From contig JAOUNS010000009.1 in assembly GCA_029880855.1 (NCBI GenBank), positions 1 to 64,000 on the forward strand: a DNA stretch of 64,000 nucleotides, written 5' to 3'. The translations under genes and the position numbers were made by a program. Shown one piece after another: positions 8,419 to 16,829 of this stretch. The number at the start of each line of letters is the position of its first letter. Within the stretch, counting starts at the first letter, position 1. The notes below the pieces were generated by a model. It searched no databases and had not been told where the DNA came from. It saw only the letters and a program-made list of their open reading frames with translations. The DNA is from Gammaproteobacteria bacterium. GTDB lineage: Bacteria > Pseudomonadota > Gammaproteobacteria > UBA6429 > Thiohalophilaceae.

Positions 8419-8805
8419 ATGGTTTTTATGGCGTATACAGATACAAACAAATATAAGCTTTATTATCGTGACCGGCTGATAGGGGAGGTGTCTGATATCC
8501 ATTTCGGACTGGGTTGGTTGACCGGTCGGTTTGATTTGTCTGCTTCCGGACAGGAGCTGATTCCTTTTCTTGAAAAATATCTTGAGCTGCAAGATTTATG
8601 GGGCGGTAATCAGGAAGTGTACGACCAGGCGGTAAAGGATATTGCACTTATATATGGATTCGATATGGTTGATGTTCAATGCTGGCGCCTGGCCAATGTG
8701 TCGGCTAATGTAGTAAGACAATTAGCCGTGGTTCCTTTTGTCGATTTGGAGCTTGATACCATAAGCTGGCGTGAGGAGGAACCGACTGAGGGGGCAGGGC
8801 AGTAA
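8419..8805 (+). CDS. Hypothetical protein, 128 aa
   Basis: Not recognised. It is a soluble acidic protein with no signal peptide, a Leu-rich helix at residues ~45-75 (ELIPFLEKYLELQDLWGGNQ) and a second helical part. The start could also be the ATG at 8428; neither has a clear Shine-Dalgarno. It overlaps the next start codon by one base (TAATG), so the two genes are probably translationally coupled. Confidence 0.5.
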   Translation: MVFMAYTDTNKYKLYYRDRLIGEVSDIHFGLGWLTGRFDLSASGQELIPFLEKYLELQDLWGGNQEVYDQAVKDIALIYGFDMVDVQCWRLANVSANVVRQLAVVPFVDLELDTISWREEEPTEGAGQ

Positions 8806-9293
8806 TGAAATATCTTGTACTCGCATTAATCCTTGTCTCTGCCAATACATATGCAGACTCATTTACCGATAATTCCTACAAAGGGGTAAAAGTGGGCATG
8901 AGTGTCGCAGAGGCAATGAAAATACTGACAAATTATAAAAATACACAGGCAGATTATGAGCCGGGCGGAAGTTGCTATTATCTTGAGGCAAAAGAGGCAA
9001 GACAATCACCCGCCTTTATGATTCTCAATGGCAAGGTTGCCCGTATTGATAATTACGGGGATAAATCTGTCACCACCAGGGAAGGTGTCGGGATTGGTTC
9101 CTCAAAAGCAGATGTGTTAAAAGCATATCAAACTGTCACTGTTGAACCTCATCCGTATATGACTCCGGAAGGAGAATATTTAATAATTCGATTAAAGAAT
9201 GGGCTGGGGATAATTTTCGAGACACATCATGATATTGTTACCAGTTTTCGGCTGGGGGATGAGTCCATACGTTATATTGAAGGCTGTGCATAA
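8805..9293 (+). CDS. Exported protein with tandem BamE/SmpA-like motifs
   Basis: A 162-residue protein with signal peptide (MKYLVLALILVSANTYA). The mature part has two similar half-repeats, GVKVGMSVAEAMKIL and GVGIGSSKADVLKAY, of the kind seen in BamE/SmpA-like alpha/beta folds. Two Cys (near 54 and 161) could pair. Function unknown; it starts in overlap with the preceding gene. Confidence 0.5.
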   Translation: MKYLVLALILVSANTYADSFTDNSYKGVKVGMSVAEAMKILTNYKNTQADYEPGGSCYYLEAKEARQSPAFMILNGKVARIDNYGDKSVTTREGVGIGSSKADVLKAYQTVTVEPHPYMTPEGEYLIIRLKNGLGIIFETHHDIVTSFRLGDESIRYIEGCA

Positions 9294-9334
9294 CGTGTTG
9301 GGCATCAGACTGTCTCTGCGTTTTCAATAAAGAG

Positions 9335-9634
9335 ATGAAAAATATATTCGAAGAAATTTCAAATGTATCAGGCCCCTGGTATTCTGCACTGATTGGTGAA
9401 ATAAATACTAATCCGGTGTTTGTGCGGGTGATGCAAGCCGTTGAGGCGCCGTTTCATGTGCATAAAAACAGCGATGAGATGTTTATTGTACTGGAAGGTG
9501 AGCTATATATTGATTTTCCTAACGACACGATATGTTTGAGAAAAGGTGATTCCCATACTGTCGTTGCCGGTACCGAACATCGGGCCAGGGTGCCAGATTA
9601 TGCACAATTGATCGTGATCGGTGGGAAGGATTGA
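9335..9634 (+). CDS. Small cupin-domain protein
   Basis: A 99-residue single-domain cupin. Motif 1 is APFHVHKNSDEMFIVLEGEL (HxH...E...G, metal ligands near residues 41-48) and motif 2 lies at DSHTVVAGTEHRA. Small cupins of this type are often isomerases, dioxygenases or sensors; the ligand is unknown. No signal peptide. Confidence 0.75.
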   Translation: MKNIFEEISNVSGPWYSALIGEINTNPVFVRVMQAVEAPFHVHKNSDEMFIVLEGELYIDFPNDTICLRKGDSHTVVAGTEHRARVPDYAQLIVIGGKD

Positions 9635-9664
9635 TGTTTTGTTATACAAAATTTGAGGTGTTGT

Positions 9665-10126
9665 ATGGATGTGCTCTATAACCGACTAAAACCCTTCGTT
9701 GACCAGGAAATATGCCGTTGCACATCGCTTCACGGTTTGTTACTGGTCGATCTTCTTTCCAGTAATCCATTGCACTGCGCAGAATGTAAAAATGAAGTAG
9801 AGCCGGAAAGACTGGGGCTGACACAGCGGCAGGTGGATGACATTGCCGATTGGTACATGGTGGCGAAAGCACTGTTTTTGTTGTGGCTGGACTCCGGCGA
9901 GTATGAAATGTATGCGAAAGAGAAACTGCTGGACAAGAATGGCCAGGTTAATGTTGTCGGACTTTCGCTTGCCAAAGAGTTGTCGGCGCTTTACCCGACG
10001 CTGTATTGGTGGTTCTCTGACTCTGACGATGGTGAGCCGCAAAACTGTCCCAATTGCGGCGATGAATTGGATACTGCTGTGAAGCATGGAACAGGCAAGT
10101 GCGAGAAGTGCAGGGTCATTGTATAA
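9665..10126 (+). CDS. Zn-ribbon protein (DUF2310-like)
   Basis: A 153-residue cytoplasmic protein ending in a zinc ribbon (CPNCGDELDTAVKHGTGKCEKC). An earlier LHCAECKNEVEP segment follows an N-terminal helix. The ATG at 9665 is chosen over an in-frame TTG at 9653 because TGAGGTG lies just upstream. The C-terminal architecture resembles DUF2310 Zn-ribbon proteins; function unknown. Confidence 0.55.
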   Translation: MDVLYNRLKPFVDQEICRCTSLHGLLLVDLLSSNPLHCAECKNEVEPERLGLTQRQVDDIADWYMVAKALFLLWLDSGEYEMYAKEKLLDKNGQVNVVGLSLAKELSALYPTLYWWFSDSDDGEPQNCPNCGDELDTAVKHGTGKCEKCRVIV

Positions 10127-10320
10127 ACGGGCCAGGTTTTATATGAGTGGCGCAATAATTAATCTGTTCATTATTTGGACTTCTCAAACATGATGCCCTG
10201 TTATGAGATTGCACCATGATGTTGCATTATACCGGTACATCTCCGCCACACATTCCCTCTGCGATCTACACACAAACCACATAAAGCCCCGATATCCTGA
10301 CAGGTAACAGGAGGTGATTT

Positions 10321-12714
10321 ATGTCTGAGAATACTGCCATGCAGGAGCCGAAAAACGCGGCCTATACCTTCCGCCGTGGTTTGGCTGATGTGTTCTATCT
10401 GGGGCTGGGGGTGCTGTTACCGGTCATTACGCTGTTGGTAGAAATGTCTACCGGGATGTGTGCTGCCGATTTGTTTGATCCCATTCCGACGCCGTTTCAC
10501 AGTTTGTTGATTGCACTGGTGCCGCTGGGCAATTTGCTGTGCTGGCGTGTGTTGCGTCGCGGAGAGGGGGAGAATCGTCGTCACTTTAGTCTGCTGTTGG
10601 GGGCTGTGTTGGGAATTTCCGGCTTCTATAGCCTGATATTTCTGCCCATGGTTCCCTTCGGGCTGTTGTTGTTCTGGACCGGGATTGGCATGTTGCCCCT
10701 GGCGCCGTTGTTTTCATTCATTGTGGCGCTGGTGCTGATGTTTCGCTTGCGCAAGGTGAGATGGTCTTTCACGCCGGCCCGCTTTTCCAATACCTGGTGG
10801 GGGGTGTTGCTCGGTCTGACATGTTTGCTTGTGGTGCAAGTGCCGGACAGCCTGACCCGTGTGGGGATGCAGATGGCCGTTTCCGAATCGGAACAGACCC
10901 GGATCAGCGGGATCAGGATGCTGCGTGTGATTGGTCTGGAATCGCATATCCTGAAGGCAGGTTATGAGCGTTCCGGCCAGATGCCCTATATGTTTGCAGC
11001 CATGTTCAATCTGGGGGGTAAACGCATCAGTATGGAAGATGCGCGTGGTATTTATTATCGCGTGACCGGCAAGGCCTTTAATGACCAGACCGGTGCCTCC
11101 CAAAAAGGGCGCTCCTTCTGGGATCCCGAAGTAGGTGGCAAGCACGTGGGCGGACGTCAGCCTGAACTCTATTTACAGGATTCCACCATTGACGGTTCCA
11201 TTTCTGCAAATGCCGGTGTCGCCTATCTGGAGTGGACCATGGTGCTGAAAAATGAATCGAGCTTCAATGCAGAAGGCCGGACCCAGATTGCACTGCCACC
11301 GGGAGCGGTGGTGTCGCGGGTGACACTGTGGGTGAATGGCGAGGAACGGGAAGCGGCCTTTGCCGGCCGGGGTAAGGCCCGCGAGGCGTATGAAAATGTG
11401 GTCCGGCGCAACCGTGATCCTCTGCTGGTGACCACACAGGGACCGGACACGGTGTTGATGCAGATGTTTCCGGTCCTGCCGGGGCAGGCGATGAAGGCGC
11501 GTATCGGTATGACGGTGCCGTTGTATGTGGTGAAACCGGAGCAGAGTATGCTGCGTCTGCCGTATTTCAAGGAACGTAACTTTAATCTCCGTTTCGGAAA
11601 AAAACACAACCTCTGGCTTGAATCGGGTCAGCAGTTCCTGGTGAACAGCAAGTTGTTTCCACAACCGGAACATGACAAAAAGGTTTATCGGTTGCAAACG
11701 GCGATCAGTGATGAATGGCTGGGTGATCCGGACAGCAATCTGGTCATACCACTCAATACTGATCTAAGCCGGGTTGTCAGTCGGGATCGCTATCAGGATC
11801 CGTCTGTTGTCGTGCAACAGATCAAACCTGCCATGAGCACTTATCGGCATCTGATTGTGGTGCTGGATGGGTCCGGTTATATGCAGGCACATCTGGAAGA
11901 AGTGGCTGACTTTATCGCAAGCCTGAACAGTGATCTCAAACCACGGGTGTTGGTCGCCGCTGACGAGGTGGTGGAACTGGATTATCTCTCGATCAAGCGT
12001 CCCTTGCCCAAGGCGGTCAGACGCGCGCTGGCCAATGTGGACTTTGCCGGTGGCGCCGATAACATGCCGGCCCTGTTAAAGGCAGTGGAGTACAGTCGCC
12101 GGCGTGCCGACAGTGCCATCGTCTGGCTGCACGGTCCGCAACCGGTGCACCTGACCTCGTATGAAAATCTGCGTCATCAATGGGAACGGGATAAAAATTC
12201 GCCGCATCTGTTCAGTTACAGTCTGCGTTCCGGTGCCAATCGCATTCTCGATGAGATGGACGGGATCAGCAAGGTGACAGCGGTGGCCGAAATCGATCGG
12301 CCGGTCAGGGTATTGCCGGTACTGGCGGATTATTTCAACGGCCATCGACCATTCTACACATACCAGCGCAAACTGGTGGACACCGGACCGGCGCCGATGA
12401 TGGACAGTGAGTTGTCGAAACGTGGCCACATCAACCGGCTGTGGGCCAATGACCGGATCCAGATGTATCTCGATAAGGGCAAACGGCAACAGGCGCTGAA
12501 ACTGGCGGCTCAATATCAACTGGTCACACCGGTCAGTGGTGCTGTGGTTCTGGAAAATCAGGCACAGTACAAGGCGGCGGGTTTGGATCCGGTTAAACCC
12601 GGCAGTGTGCCGACGATCCCTGAACCGGAAGAGTGGGCCTTGATGATAGTTGCCTTGTCGCTATTGGCCTGGATGCGTCTGCGCTGGAATTCTCCGGGGA
12701 GGTTGCAGGCATGA
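10321..12714 (+). CDS. VIT/vWA integral membrane protein with PEP-CTERM sorting tail
   Basis: A 797-residue protein preceded by AGGAGG. Residues ~20-185 contain about five membrane segments. Next is a VIT-like domain (~280-400: AYLEWTMVLKNESSFNAEGR, GRGKAREAYENVVRRN), then a vWA-like domain (~510-650: HLIVVLDGSGYM, a degenerate MIDAS). The C-terminus is a PEP-CTERM signal: PEPEEWALMIVALSLLAWMR then basic residues. It resembles the PEP-CTERM integral membrane family tied to dedicated exosortases. The next gene is the exosortase, overlapping by ATGA, so this is the likely single substrate. Confidence 0.8.
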   Translation: MSENTAMQEPKNAAYTFRRGLADVFYLGLGVLLPVITLLVEMSTGMCAADLFDPIPTPFHSLLIALVPLGNLLCWRVLRRGEGENRRHFSLLLGAVLGISGFYSLIFLPMVPFGLLLFWTGIGMLPLAPLFSFIVALVLMFRLRKVRWSFTPARFSNTWWGVLLGLTCLLVVQVPDSLTRVGMQMAVSESEQTRISGIRMLRVIGLESHILKAGYERSGQMPYMFAAMFNLGGKRISMEDARGIYYRVTGKAFNDQTGASQKGRSFWDPEVGGKHVGGRQPELYLQDSTIDGSISANAGVAYLEWTMVLKNESSFNAEGRTQIALPPGAVVSRVTLWVNGEEREAAFAGRGKAREAYENVVRRNRDPLLVTTQGPDTVLMQMFPVLPGQAMKARIGMTVPLYVVKPEQSMLRLPYFKERNFNLRFGKKHNLWLESGQQFLVNSKLFPQPEHDKKVYRLQTAISDEWLGDPDSNLVIPLNTDLSRVVSRDRYQDPSVVVQQIKPAMSTYRHLIVVLDGSGYMQAHLEEVADFIASLNSDLKPRVLVAADEVVELDYLSIKRPLPKAVRRALANVDFAGGADNMPALLKAVEYSRRRADSAIVWLHGPQPVHLTSYENLRHQWERDKNSPHLFSYSLRSGANRILDEMDGISKVTAVAEIDRPVRVLPVLADYFNGHRPFYTYQRKLVDTGPAPMMDSELSKRGHINRLWANDRIQMYLDKGKRQQALKLAAQYQLVTPVSGAVVLENQAQYKAAGLDPVKPGSVPTIPEPEEWALMIVALSLLAWMRLRWNSPGRLQA

Positions 12715-13526
12715 TGCGCCGGGTTACACAACCGTTATCCGTTCTGTTGCTGTCAATCGTCGTGTTCTGGCCGGTCTGGCGCTGGTATGCCGGTCGGTTG
12801 CTGGATGGCAGCGGGGAAACGGTTGGTCTGGTGGCGATACTGACACTGCTTGGTGTGTTGATTCGTCACTACCCGCAACCGCCGCAGCAGACTCAGTTGA
12901 AGTTAACGGTGCCGGGTGTGTTGTTGCTGATCTATCTGGCCGGCATCTTTTATTTACCGGCCTTGCTGCAGGCGGTGCTTGCCGTTCTGGTGCTGGCGGT
13001 ACTGGTCAGTCAGATCTGGTACGGACAAACCCTGCATCCCGGCATCACCGGTTTAATGTTGTTGTGTTTGCCGATACTCGCCTCGTTGCAGTTTTTTCTG
13101 GGCTATCCGTTACGGGTGGTGATTGGAATACTGACGGAGGCTTTATTGCGGATGAATGGTTTTGATGTCAATTTGGAAGGCGTGACACTGCATTGGGCTG
13201 AAACGGCAATTGAGATCGATGCGCCATGCAGTGGAGTGAAAATGCTCTGGGTGGGGCTGTATCTCTGTTTTGCCCTGATCTGTATGTTACGGCTGTCATT
13301 TCGCCGGAGCATGCTCCTCGCGGCAACGAGTGTCGCTTGCATTATATTGGGCAACACCCTGCGTGCCGGCGCCCTGTTTTTCAGTGAGTCGGGGGTTTTG
13401 TACAACGCCCCCTGGATGCATAACGGCCTGGGCATGATCAGCTTTGTATTGACTGCGCTGGCAATTGTCTTTTCAGCGCGGCTTATTCAATCCGGAGGTG
13501 CCGCATGGCGTTGCACCACTATTTAG
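12711..13526 (+). CDS. Exosortase (PEP-CTERM transpeptidase/processing enzyme)
   Basis: A 271-residue polytopic protein. The catalytic triad of the exosortase family is visible: Cys in APCSGVKMLWVG (~residue 174), Arg in GNTLRAGALFF (~213) and His in PWMHNGLGMISF (~237), all near membrane segments. The start at 12711 (ATGATG, preceded by GGGGAGG) overlaps the stop of the substrate gene. The subtype is uncertain; it is shorter than EpsH-type fusion enzymes. Confidence 0.85.
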   Translation: MMRRVTQPLSVLLLSIVVFWPVWRWYAGRLLDGSGETVGLVAILTLLGVLIRHYPQPPQQTQLKLTVPGVLLLIYLAGIFYLPALLQAVLAVLVLAVLVSQIWYGQTLHPGITGLMLLCLPILASLQFFLGYPLRVVIGILTEALLRMNGFDVNLEGVTLHWAETAIEIDAPCSGVKMLWVGLYLCFALICMLRLSFRRSMLLAATSVACIILGNTLRAGALFFSESGVLYNAPWMHNGLGMISFVLTALAIVFSARLIQSGGAAWRCTTI

Positions 13527-14014
13527 GCTTGTGTCTGCTTGGTTTGGTCCTGCCGCTGTTTGTTGATCGGGAACCGGCCTTCGCCGGGATGGATGAGTTT
13601 CCCGGTTGGCCTGAACAAATTCTGGGTGTGCAAATGCGACAACTGCCGCTCACTGAACGGGAGCAACATTTTGTCAAAGGGTTTCCCGGTAAAATAGGCC
13701 GCTTTAGCGACGGCAAGCGGGAAGTGATCCTGCGCTGGGTGAATACGCCCAGTCGTAAACTGCATCCGGCTGCGGACTGTTTCAAGGGGATTGGTTACAC
13801 CATTCGGCCATTGTCTATTGAGAAAGATAGGCAGGGCGGGGCCTGGGGGCGTTTTGAGGCGGTAAAAGGCAATACCCGCCTGTTGATCAGCGAGCGCATT
13901 GTCAATCAACAGGAAACGCAATGGACAGATGTCTCCGCCTGGTACTGGTCCGCTGTCCTCGGCAAACAGCCGGGACCGTGGTGGGCGATTACCGTGGCTG
14001 AAACAAAACGGTAA
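13505..14014 (+). CDS. Exosortase-associated EpsI-like protein
   Basis: A 169-residue exported protein starting with a hydrophobic leader (YLGLCLLGLVLPLFV). It carries the EpsI-like HPAADCFKGIGYTI motif (~residues 85-98), matching the conserved His/Cys region of proteins fused to, or encoded next to, exosortases. It overlaps the exosortase gene by 22 bp and has its own GGAGG, making a three-gene operon. It probably assists substrate recognition or acts at the outer membrane-facing step. Confidence 0.75.
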   Translation: MALHHYLGLCLLGLVLPLFVDREPAFAGMDEFPGWPEQILGVQMRQLPLTEREQHFVKGFPGKIGRFSDGKREVILRWVNTPSRKLHPAADCFKGIGYTIRPLSIEKDRQGGAWGRFEAVKGNTRLLISERIVNQQETQWTDVSAWYWSAVLGKQPGPWWAITVAETKR

Positions 14015-14032
14015 TGCAGGGGTGCTGTGGTA

Positions 14033-14872
14033 TCAACTGATGACGGATTTAATCGCCTTGATCTCGTCACCGGTGCCTTCCATGTCGATGACATTTACAT
14101 CCGCCTGGATACCCAGCTTGTCAAAAGAGGGGACAGTGCGCCAGTCAATGTCATTTAGCAAATGGTTGGTGCCGAGGTGACTTTGCAGATTGGCGACGAT
14201 GACCACATCCACATAATCGGTTTTTACACTGTGATAGTTCAAATCCTCATGGTATTCCGCGACATCAATGATCTCTTGCGGGAAATTCCACTTGGTGAGA
14301 ATTGCCTTGCCGATTTCGGTATGGGTCTGACTAATGATTTTGTCCAGCAGTACCTCATCGGCCAGCAGGGCCGGCGCATCTTCCGCCCGGGTCAGAATGG
14401 GTAATGAACCAATATCGTGCACCAGACCGGCCAGCAGGGCCTGGTCGGGTTTCAAATCAGTAAACTGGGCAGCCAGGGCATGACTGATCGCCGCCACACT
14501 GGTGCTGTGTTCCCACAATGCACGCAGGCGCTTATCCGTGGCATCCGTGGTGGCCTGGAACATCTGTTCCATCACGATGCTCATCACCAGATTGCGGACC
14601 ATGTCACCACCCATGCGGGTGACCGCCGATTCCACCGTTTCAATCTGGCGACTGGCCCGTAACAGCGGACTGTTGGCGATCTGGATCAACCGGGCGGAGA
14701 GGGCGGTATCCGAGGTAATGACCTGTGCCACTTCGGGCAAACCCATGGAATCATCTTCCAGGGTGTCACGGACCTTTAATGCCACTTCCGGGAGTGTCGG
14801 CAAAACAAGCCGATCATTTTCAAGGTCTTCCAGTAATTCGTTTATTAGTTGTTGTTCAAGGCTGGTACCCAT
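14033..14872 (-). CDS. HDOD-domain signalling protein
   Basis: A 279-residue protein with an HDOD domain across residues ~20-215: LPTLPEVALKVRDTLEDDSMGLPEVAQVI, then ALSARLIQIANSPLL, and the HD-like LLAGLVHDIGSLPIL. HDOD proteins are catalytically uncertain relatives of HD phosphohydrolases that scaffold signalling, motility or stress responses. It converges with the exosortase operon (18-bp gap) and appears monocistronic. Confidence 0.85.
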   Translation of the reverse strand: MGTSLEQQLINELLEDLENDRLVLPTLPEVALKVRDTLEDDSMGLPEVAQVITSDTALSARLIQIANSPLLRASRQIETVESAVTRMGGDMVRNLVMSIVMEQMFQATTDATDKRLRALWEHSTSVAAISHALAAQFTDLKPDQALLAGLVHDIGSLPILTRAEDAPALLADEVLLDKIISQTHTEIGKAILTKWNFPQEIIDVAEYHEDLNYHSVKTDYVDVVIVANLQSHLGTNHLLNDIDWRTVPSFDKLGIQADVNVIDMEGTGDEIKAIKSVIS

Positions 14873-14982
14873 CGAAATCCCTCGCTGGCGTCTTTAATTG
14901 TTATTCGCAAGAAAAATACAACAAAATATATCGGACCCATGCCAAGCCGGGTTTAGCGACAATTTATCAACCGGCGGTATTT

Positions 14983-16029
14983 TTATTCGGCAACAGAATA
15001 GGGTAAATCCCGAAATTCAAGTATAGCTCCCTGTTTGTCGTGTAACAGGACATCACCATTTGCCAGTTCTGCGATCTGGATCACAGCCAACAGATCATAA
15101 CCGCCGCCGGCGGTCGGTGCCGCCTCCACCACCTTGCCTACACTCTGTGTGTTACCGCCTGCACTGTAGAGTTCATCACCGGCATTCACCGTCGCATCAC
15201 TCTGTACATGGGCCAGGTACATACGGCGCTTGAGTTTGCCCAGATACTGCATGCGGGCGACAATCTCCTGGCCCGGATAGCAGCCTTTTTTAAAACTCAC
15301 CCCGTTGATGACATGCAGGTTGACCATTTGCGGGACGAAACTGTCTACGGTCTGCGGCTGGATGACAGGAATACCGGCGTGGATATCCCGCTGTGTCCAG
15401 CCGGCGGCACCGACCGGTGTGGCAGACGGCGCCAGTTTATTCCACAGCGCGATCATCTTTTCCGCCGGGCCAAGTACCATATATCGGTGTGTATTGTCGG
15501 GGAGGCGAATGATCTGCAAACCGTCACTTTCACAGACACCATCAACAACGGCCGGAATTTTGCCCACACAGGAGGCCAGCAGCTTGTCGCTCCCCTCACC
15601 GGCAAGACCCAACTGAACCAGATCATCACTGCGATCAGTCAGGCTGACCTGACTGCGCAAGACAAACATGCGAAGCCGATTCATAGTCGGTGTCAGCACA
15701 GGCCGGGGCATCTGCATGAGATAGCCATCCGCGTGGTGGAACAGACGAAAACTGGCCAGGATGCGACCCTTGGGGGTGCAATAGGCGCTCAATTGACTGG
15801 CTTCAGGCGTGACCAGCCGCACATCGTTGCTTAACTGGTTTTGCAGAAAGTCCGCTGCATCGGTACCGGAGACTTGTAACAAACCGTAGTGGGATAAGTC
15901 CGTAATGATAATGGTCGTATTAGCCGCCGCCGTTTCCTGATCAGGATTCCCGAAATCAATGACGGTATCATTAATAATATGTGCCTTGTTGTTTTGCAGG
16001 TGGCTTTGCCAACTCGCTTGCATGCCCAA
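14983..16029 (-). CDS. ygfZ: Folate-binding Fe-S cluster assembly/repair protein YgfZ
   Basis: A 348-residue GcvT-like protein with the signature KKGCYPGQEIVARMQYLG (~residues 245-262), which defines the YgfZ/GcvT-like family. It uses tetrahydrofolate to maintain some Fe-S enzymes. It is divergent from the succinate dehydrogenase operon whose SdhB needs Fe-S clusters, and near sdhE-ygfX, recalling the ygfZ-sdhE-ygfX linkage in enterobacteria. Confidence 0.9.
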   Translation of the reverse strand: MGMQASWQSHLQNNKAHIINDTVIDFGNPDQETAAANTTIIITDLSHYGLLQVSGTDAADFLQNQLSNDVRLVTPEASQLSAYCTPKGRILASFRLFHHADGYLMQMPRPVLTPTMNRLRMFVLRSQVSLTDRSDDLVQLGLAGEGSDKLLASCVGKIPAVVDGVCESDGLQIIRLPDNTHRYMVLGPAEKMIALWNKLAPSATPVGAAGWTQRDIHAGIPVIQPQTVDSFVPQMVNLHVINGVSFKKGCYPGQEIVARMQYLGKLKRRMYLAHVQSDATVNAGDELYSAGGNTQSVGKVVEAAPTAGGGYDLLAVIQIAELANGDVLLHDKQGAILEFRDLPYSVAE

Positions 16030-16077
16030 TACCCCTATACCTCAAGTTGTTAATTCTGTTGCATTATATCATTTGGT

Positions 16078-16095
16078 GTCCAAATCTTATTGGAC
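16078..16095. promoter_or_regulatory. Inverted repeat in the ygfZ-sdhC intergenic region
   Basis: GTCCAA-ATCTTA-TTGGAC is a perfect 6-bp dyad 16 bp before the sdhC start codon and within the 80-bp divergent spacer. Its position suits an operator or a 5'-UTR hairpin controlling sdhC. The binding protein is unknown and chance is possible. Confidence 0.3.
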
Positions 16096-16110
16096 TACAC
16101 TTAGCTCAAC

Positions 16111-16491
16111 ATGACAACCAAACAACGGCCCAAACATCTTAATCTGGTCAAGATTCGTTTTCCGATAACGGCCATTGCTTCCATTTTACATCGTCTTTCA
16201 GGCGCCATGATGTTTTTCATGACACCTTTTCTGATCTATTATTTTGCCTTGTCATTGCAAACTCCCCCCGGCTTTGCAGCTGCGGTTAACTGGATCAACA
16301 GCGGCTTGATGCGCCTGGTCATGGTGGTATTACTCTGGTCCCTGATTCACCACTTGTTAATGGGTATTCGGTTTCTGCTGGTGGATTTTGATATAGGAAT
16401 AGAGCTATCCAGGGCAAGAGCGAGTGCCATCGGGGTAACGATTACCGCACTGCTTGTTACTTTGTGGATGGTTAAAGGACTGTTCGTATGA
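16111..16491 (+). CDS. sdhC: Succinate dehydrogenase cytochrome b556 subunit
   Basis: A 126-residue membrane anchor of complex II with three transmembrane helices. SdhC signatures are ITAIASILHRLSGAMMFF (quinone-site Ser and Arg, ~residues 20-37) and the haem-ligand region SLIHHLLMGIRFLLVDF (~77-93). It anchors SdhAB to the inner membrane and reduces ubiquinone. It is first in the sdhCDAB-sdhE-ygfX operon and overlaps sdhD by ATGA. Confidence 0.93.
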   Translation: MTTKQRPKHLNLVKIRFPITAIASILHRLSGAMMFFMTPFLIYYFALSLQTPPGFAAAVNWINSGLMRLVMVVLLWSLIHHLLMGIRFLLVDFDIGIELSRARASAIGVTITALLVTLWMVKGLFV

Positions 16492-16829
16492 GTTGGCGTG
16501 CACACGGTATGCGGGCCTGGGTGCTGCAACGCTTCAGCGCCGCCTACATCGCTGTTTATGTTCTGGTCATTCTTGTTTATCTTGTGCCAAACCTGCCCAT
16601 GAATTTTTTACAATGGCGCGAAATATTTGCCGCACCGGTGATGAACATCGCGACGCTGCTGTTTCAAATCGCCCTGTTGGCCCATGCCTGGGTTGGCATA
16701 CGGGATATCATCATTGACTACGTCCACCCGGTTCCATTACGACTGGTGCTGATGACCGGTATGAGTCTGTTACAAATCATTTTAACTGTGTGGGTGAGTA
16801 TGCTGATGTTCTCTGTGGTGAGACTATGA
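16488..16829 (+). CDS. sdhD: Succinate dehydrogenase membrane anchor subunit
   Basis: A 113-residue hydrophobic protein with three transmembrane segments. The N-terminal WVLQRFSAAYIAVYVLVI and the ALLAHAWVGIRDIIIDYV segment (haem-ligand His, quinone-site Asp/Tyr) are typical of SdhD. It pairs with SdhC to bind haem b and ubiquinone. Both ends overlap neighbours by ATGA, showing translational coupling. Confidence 0.92.
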   Translation: MSWRAHGMRAWVLQRFSAAYIAVYVLVILVYLVPNLPMNFLQWREIFAAPVMNIATLLFQIALLAHAWVGIRDIIIDYVHPVPLRLVLMTGMSLLQIILTVWVSMLMFSVVRL

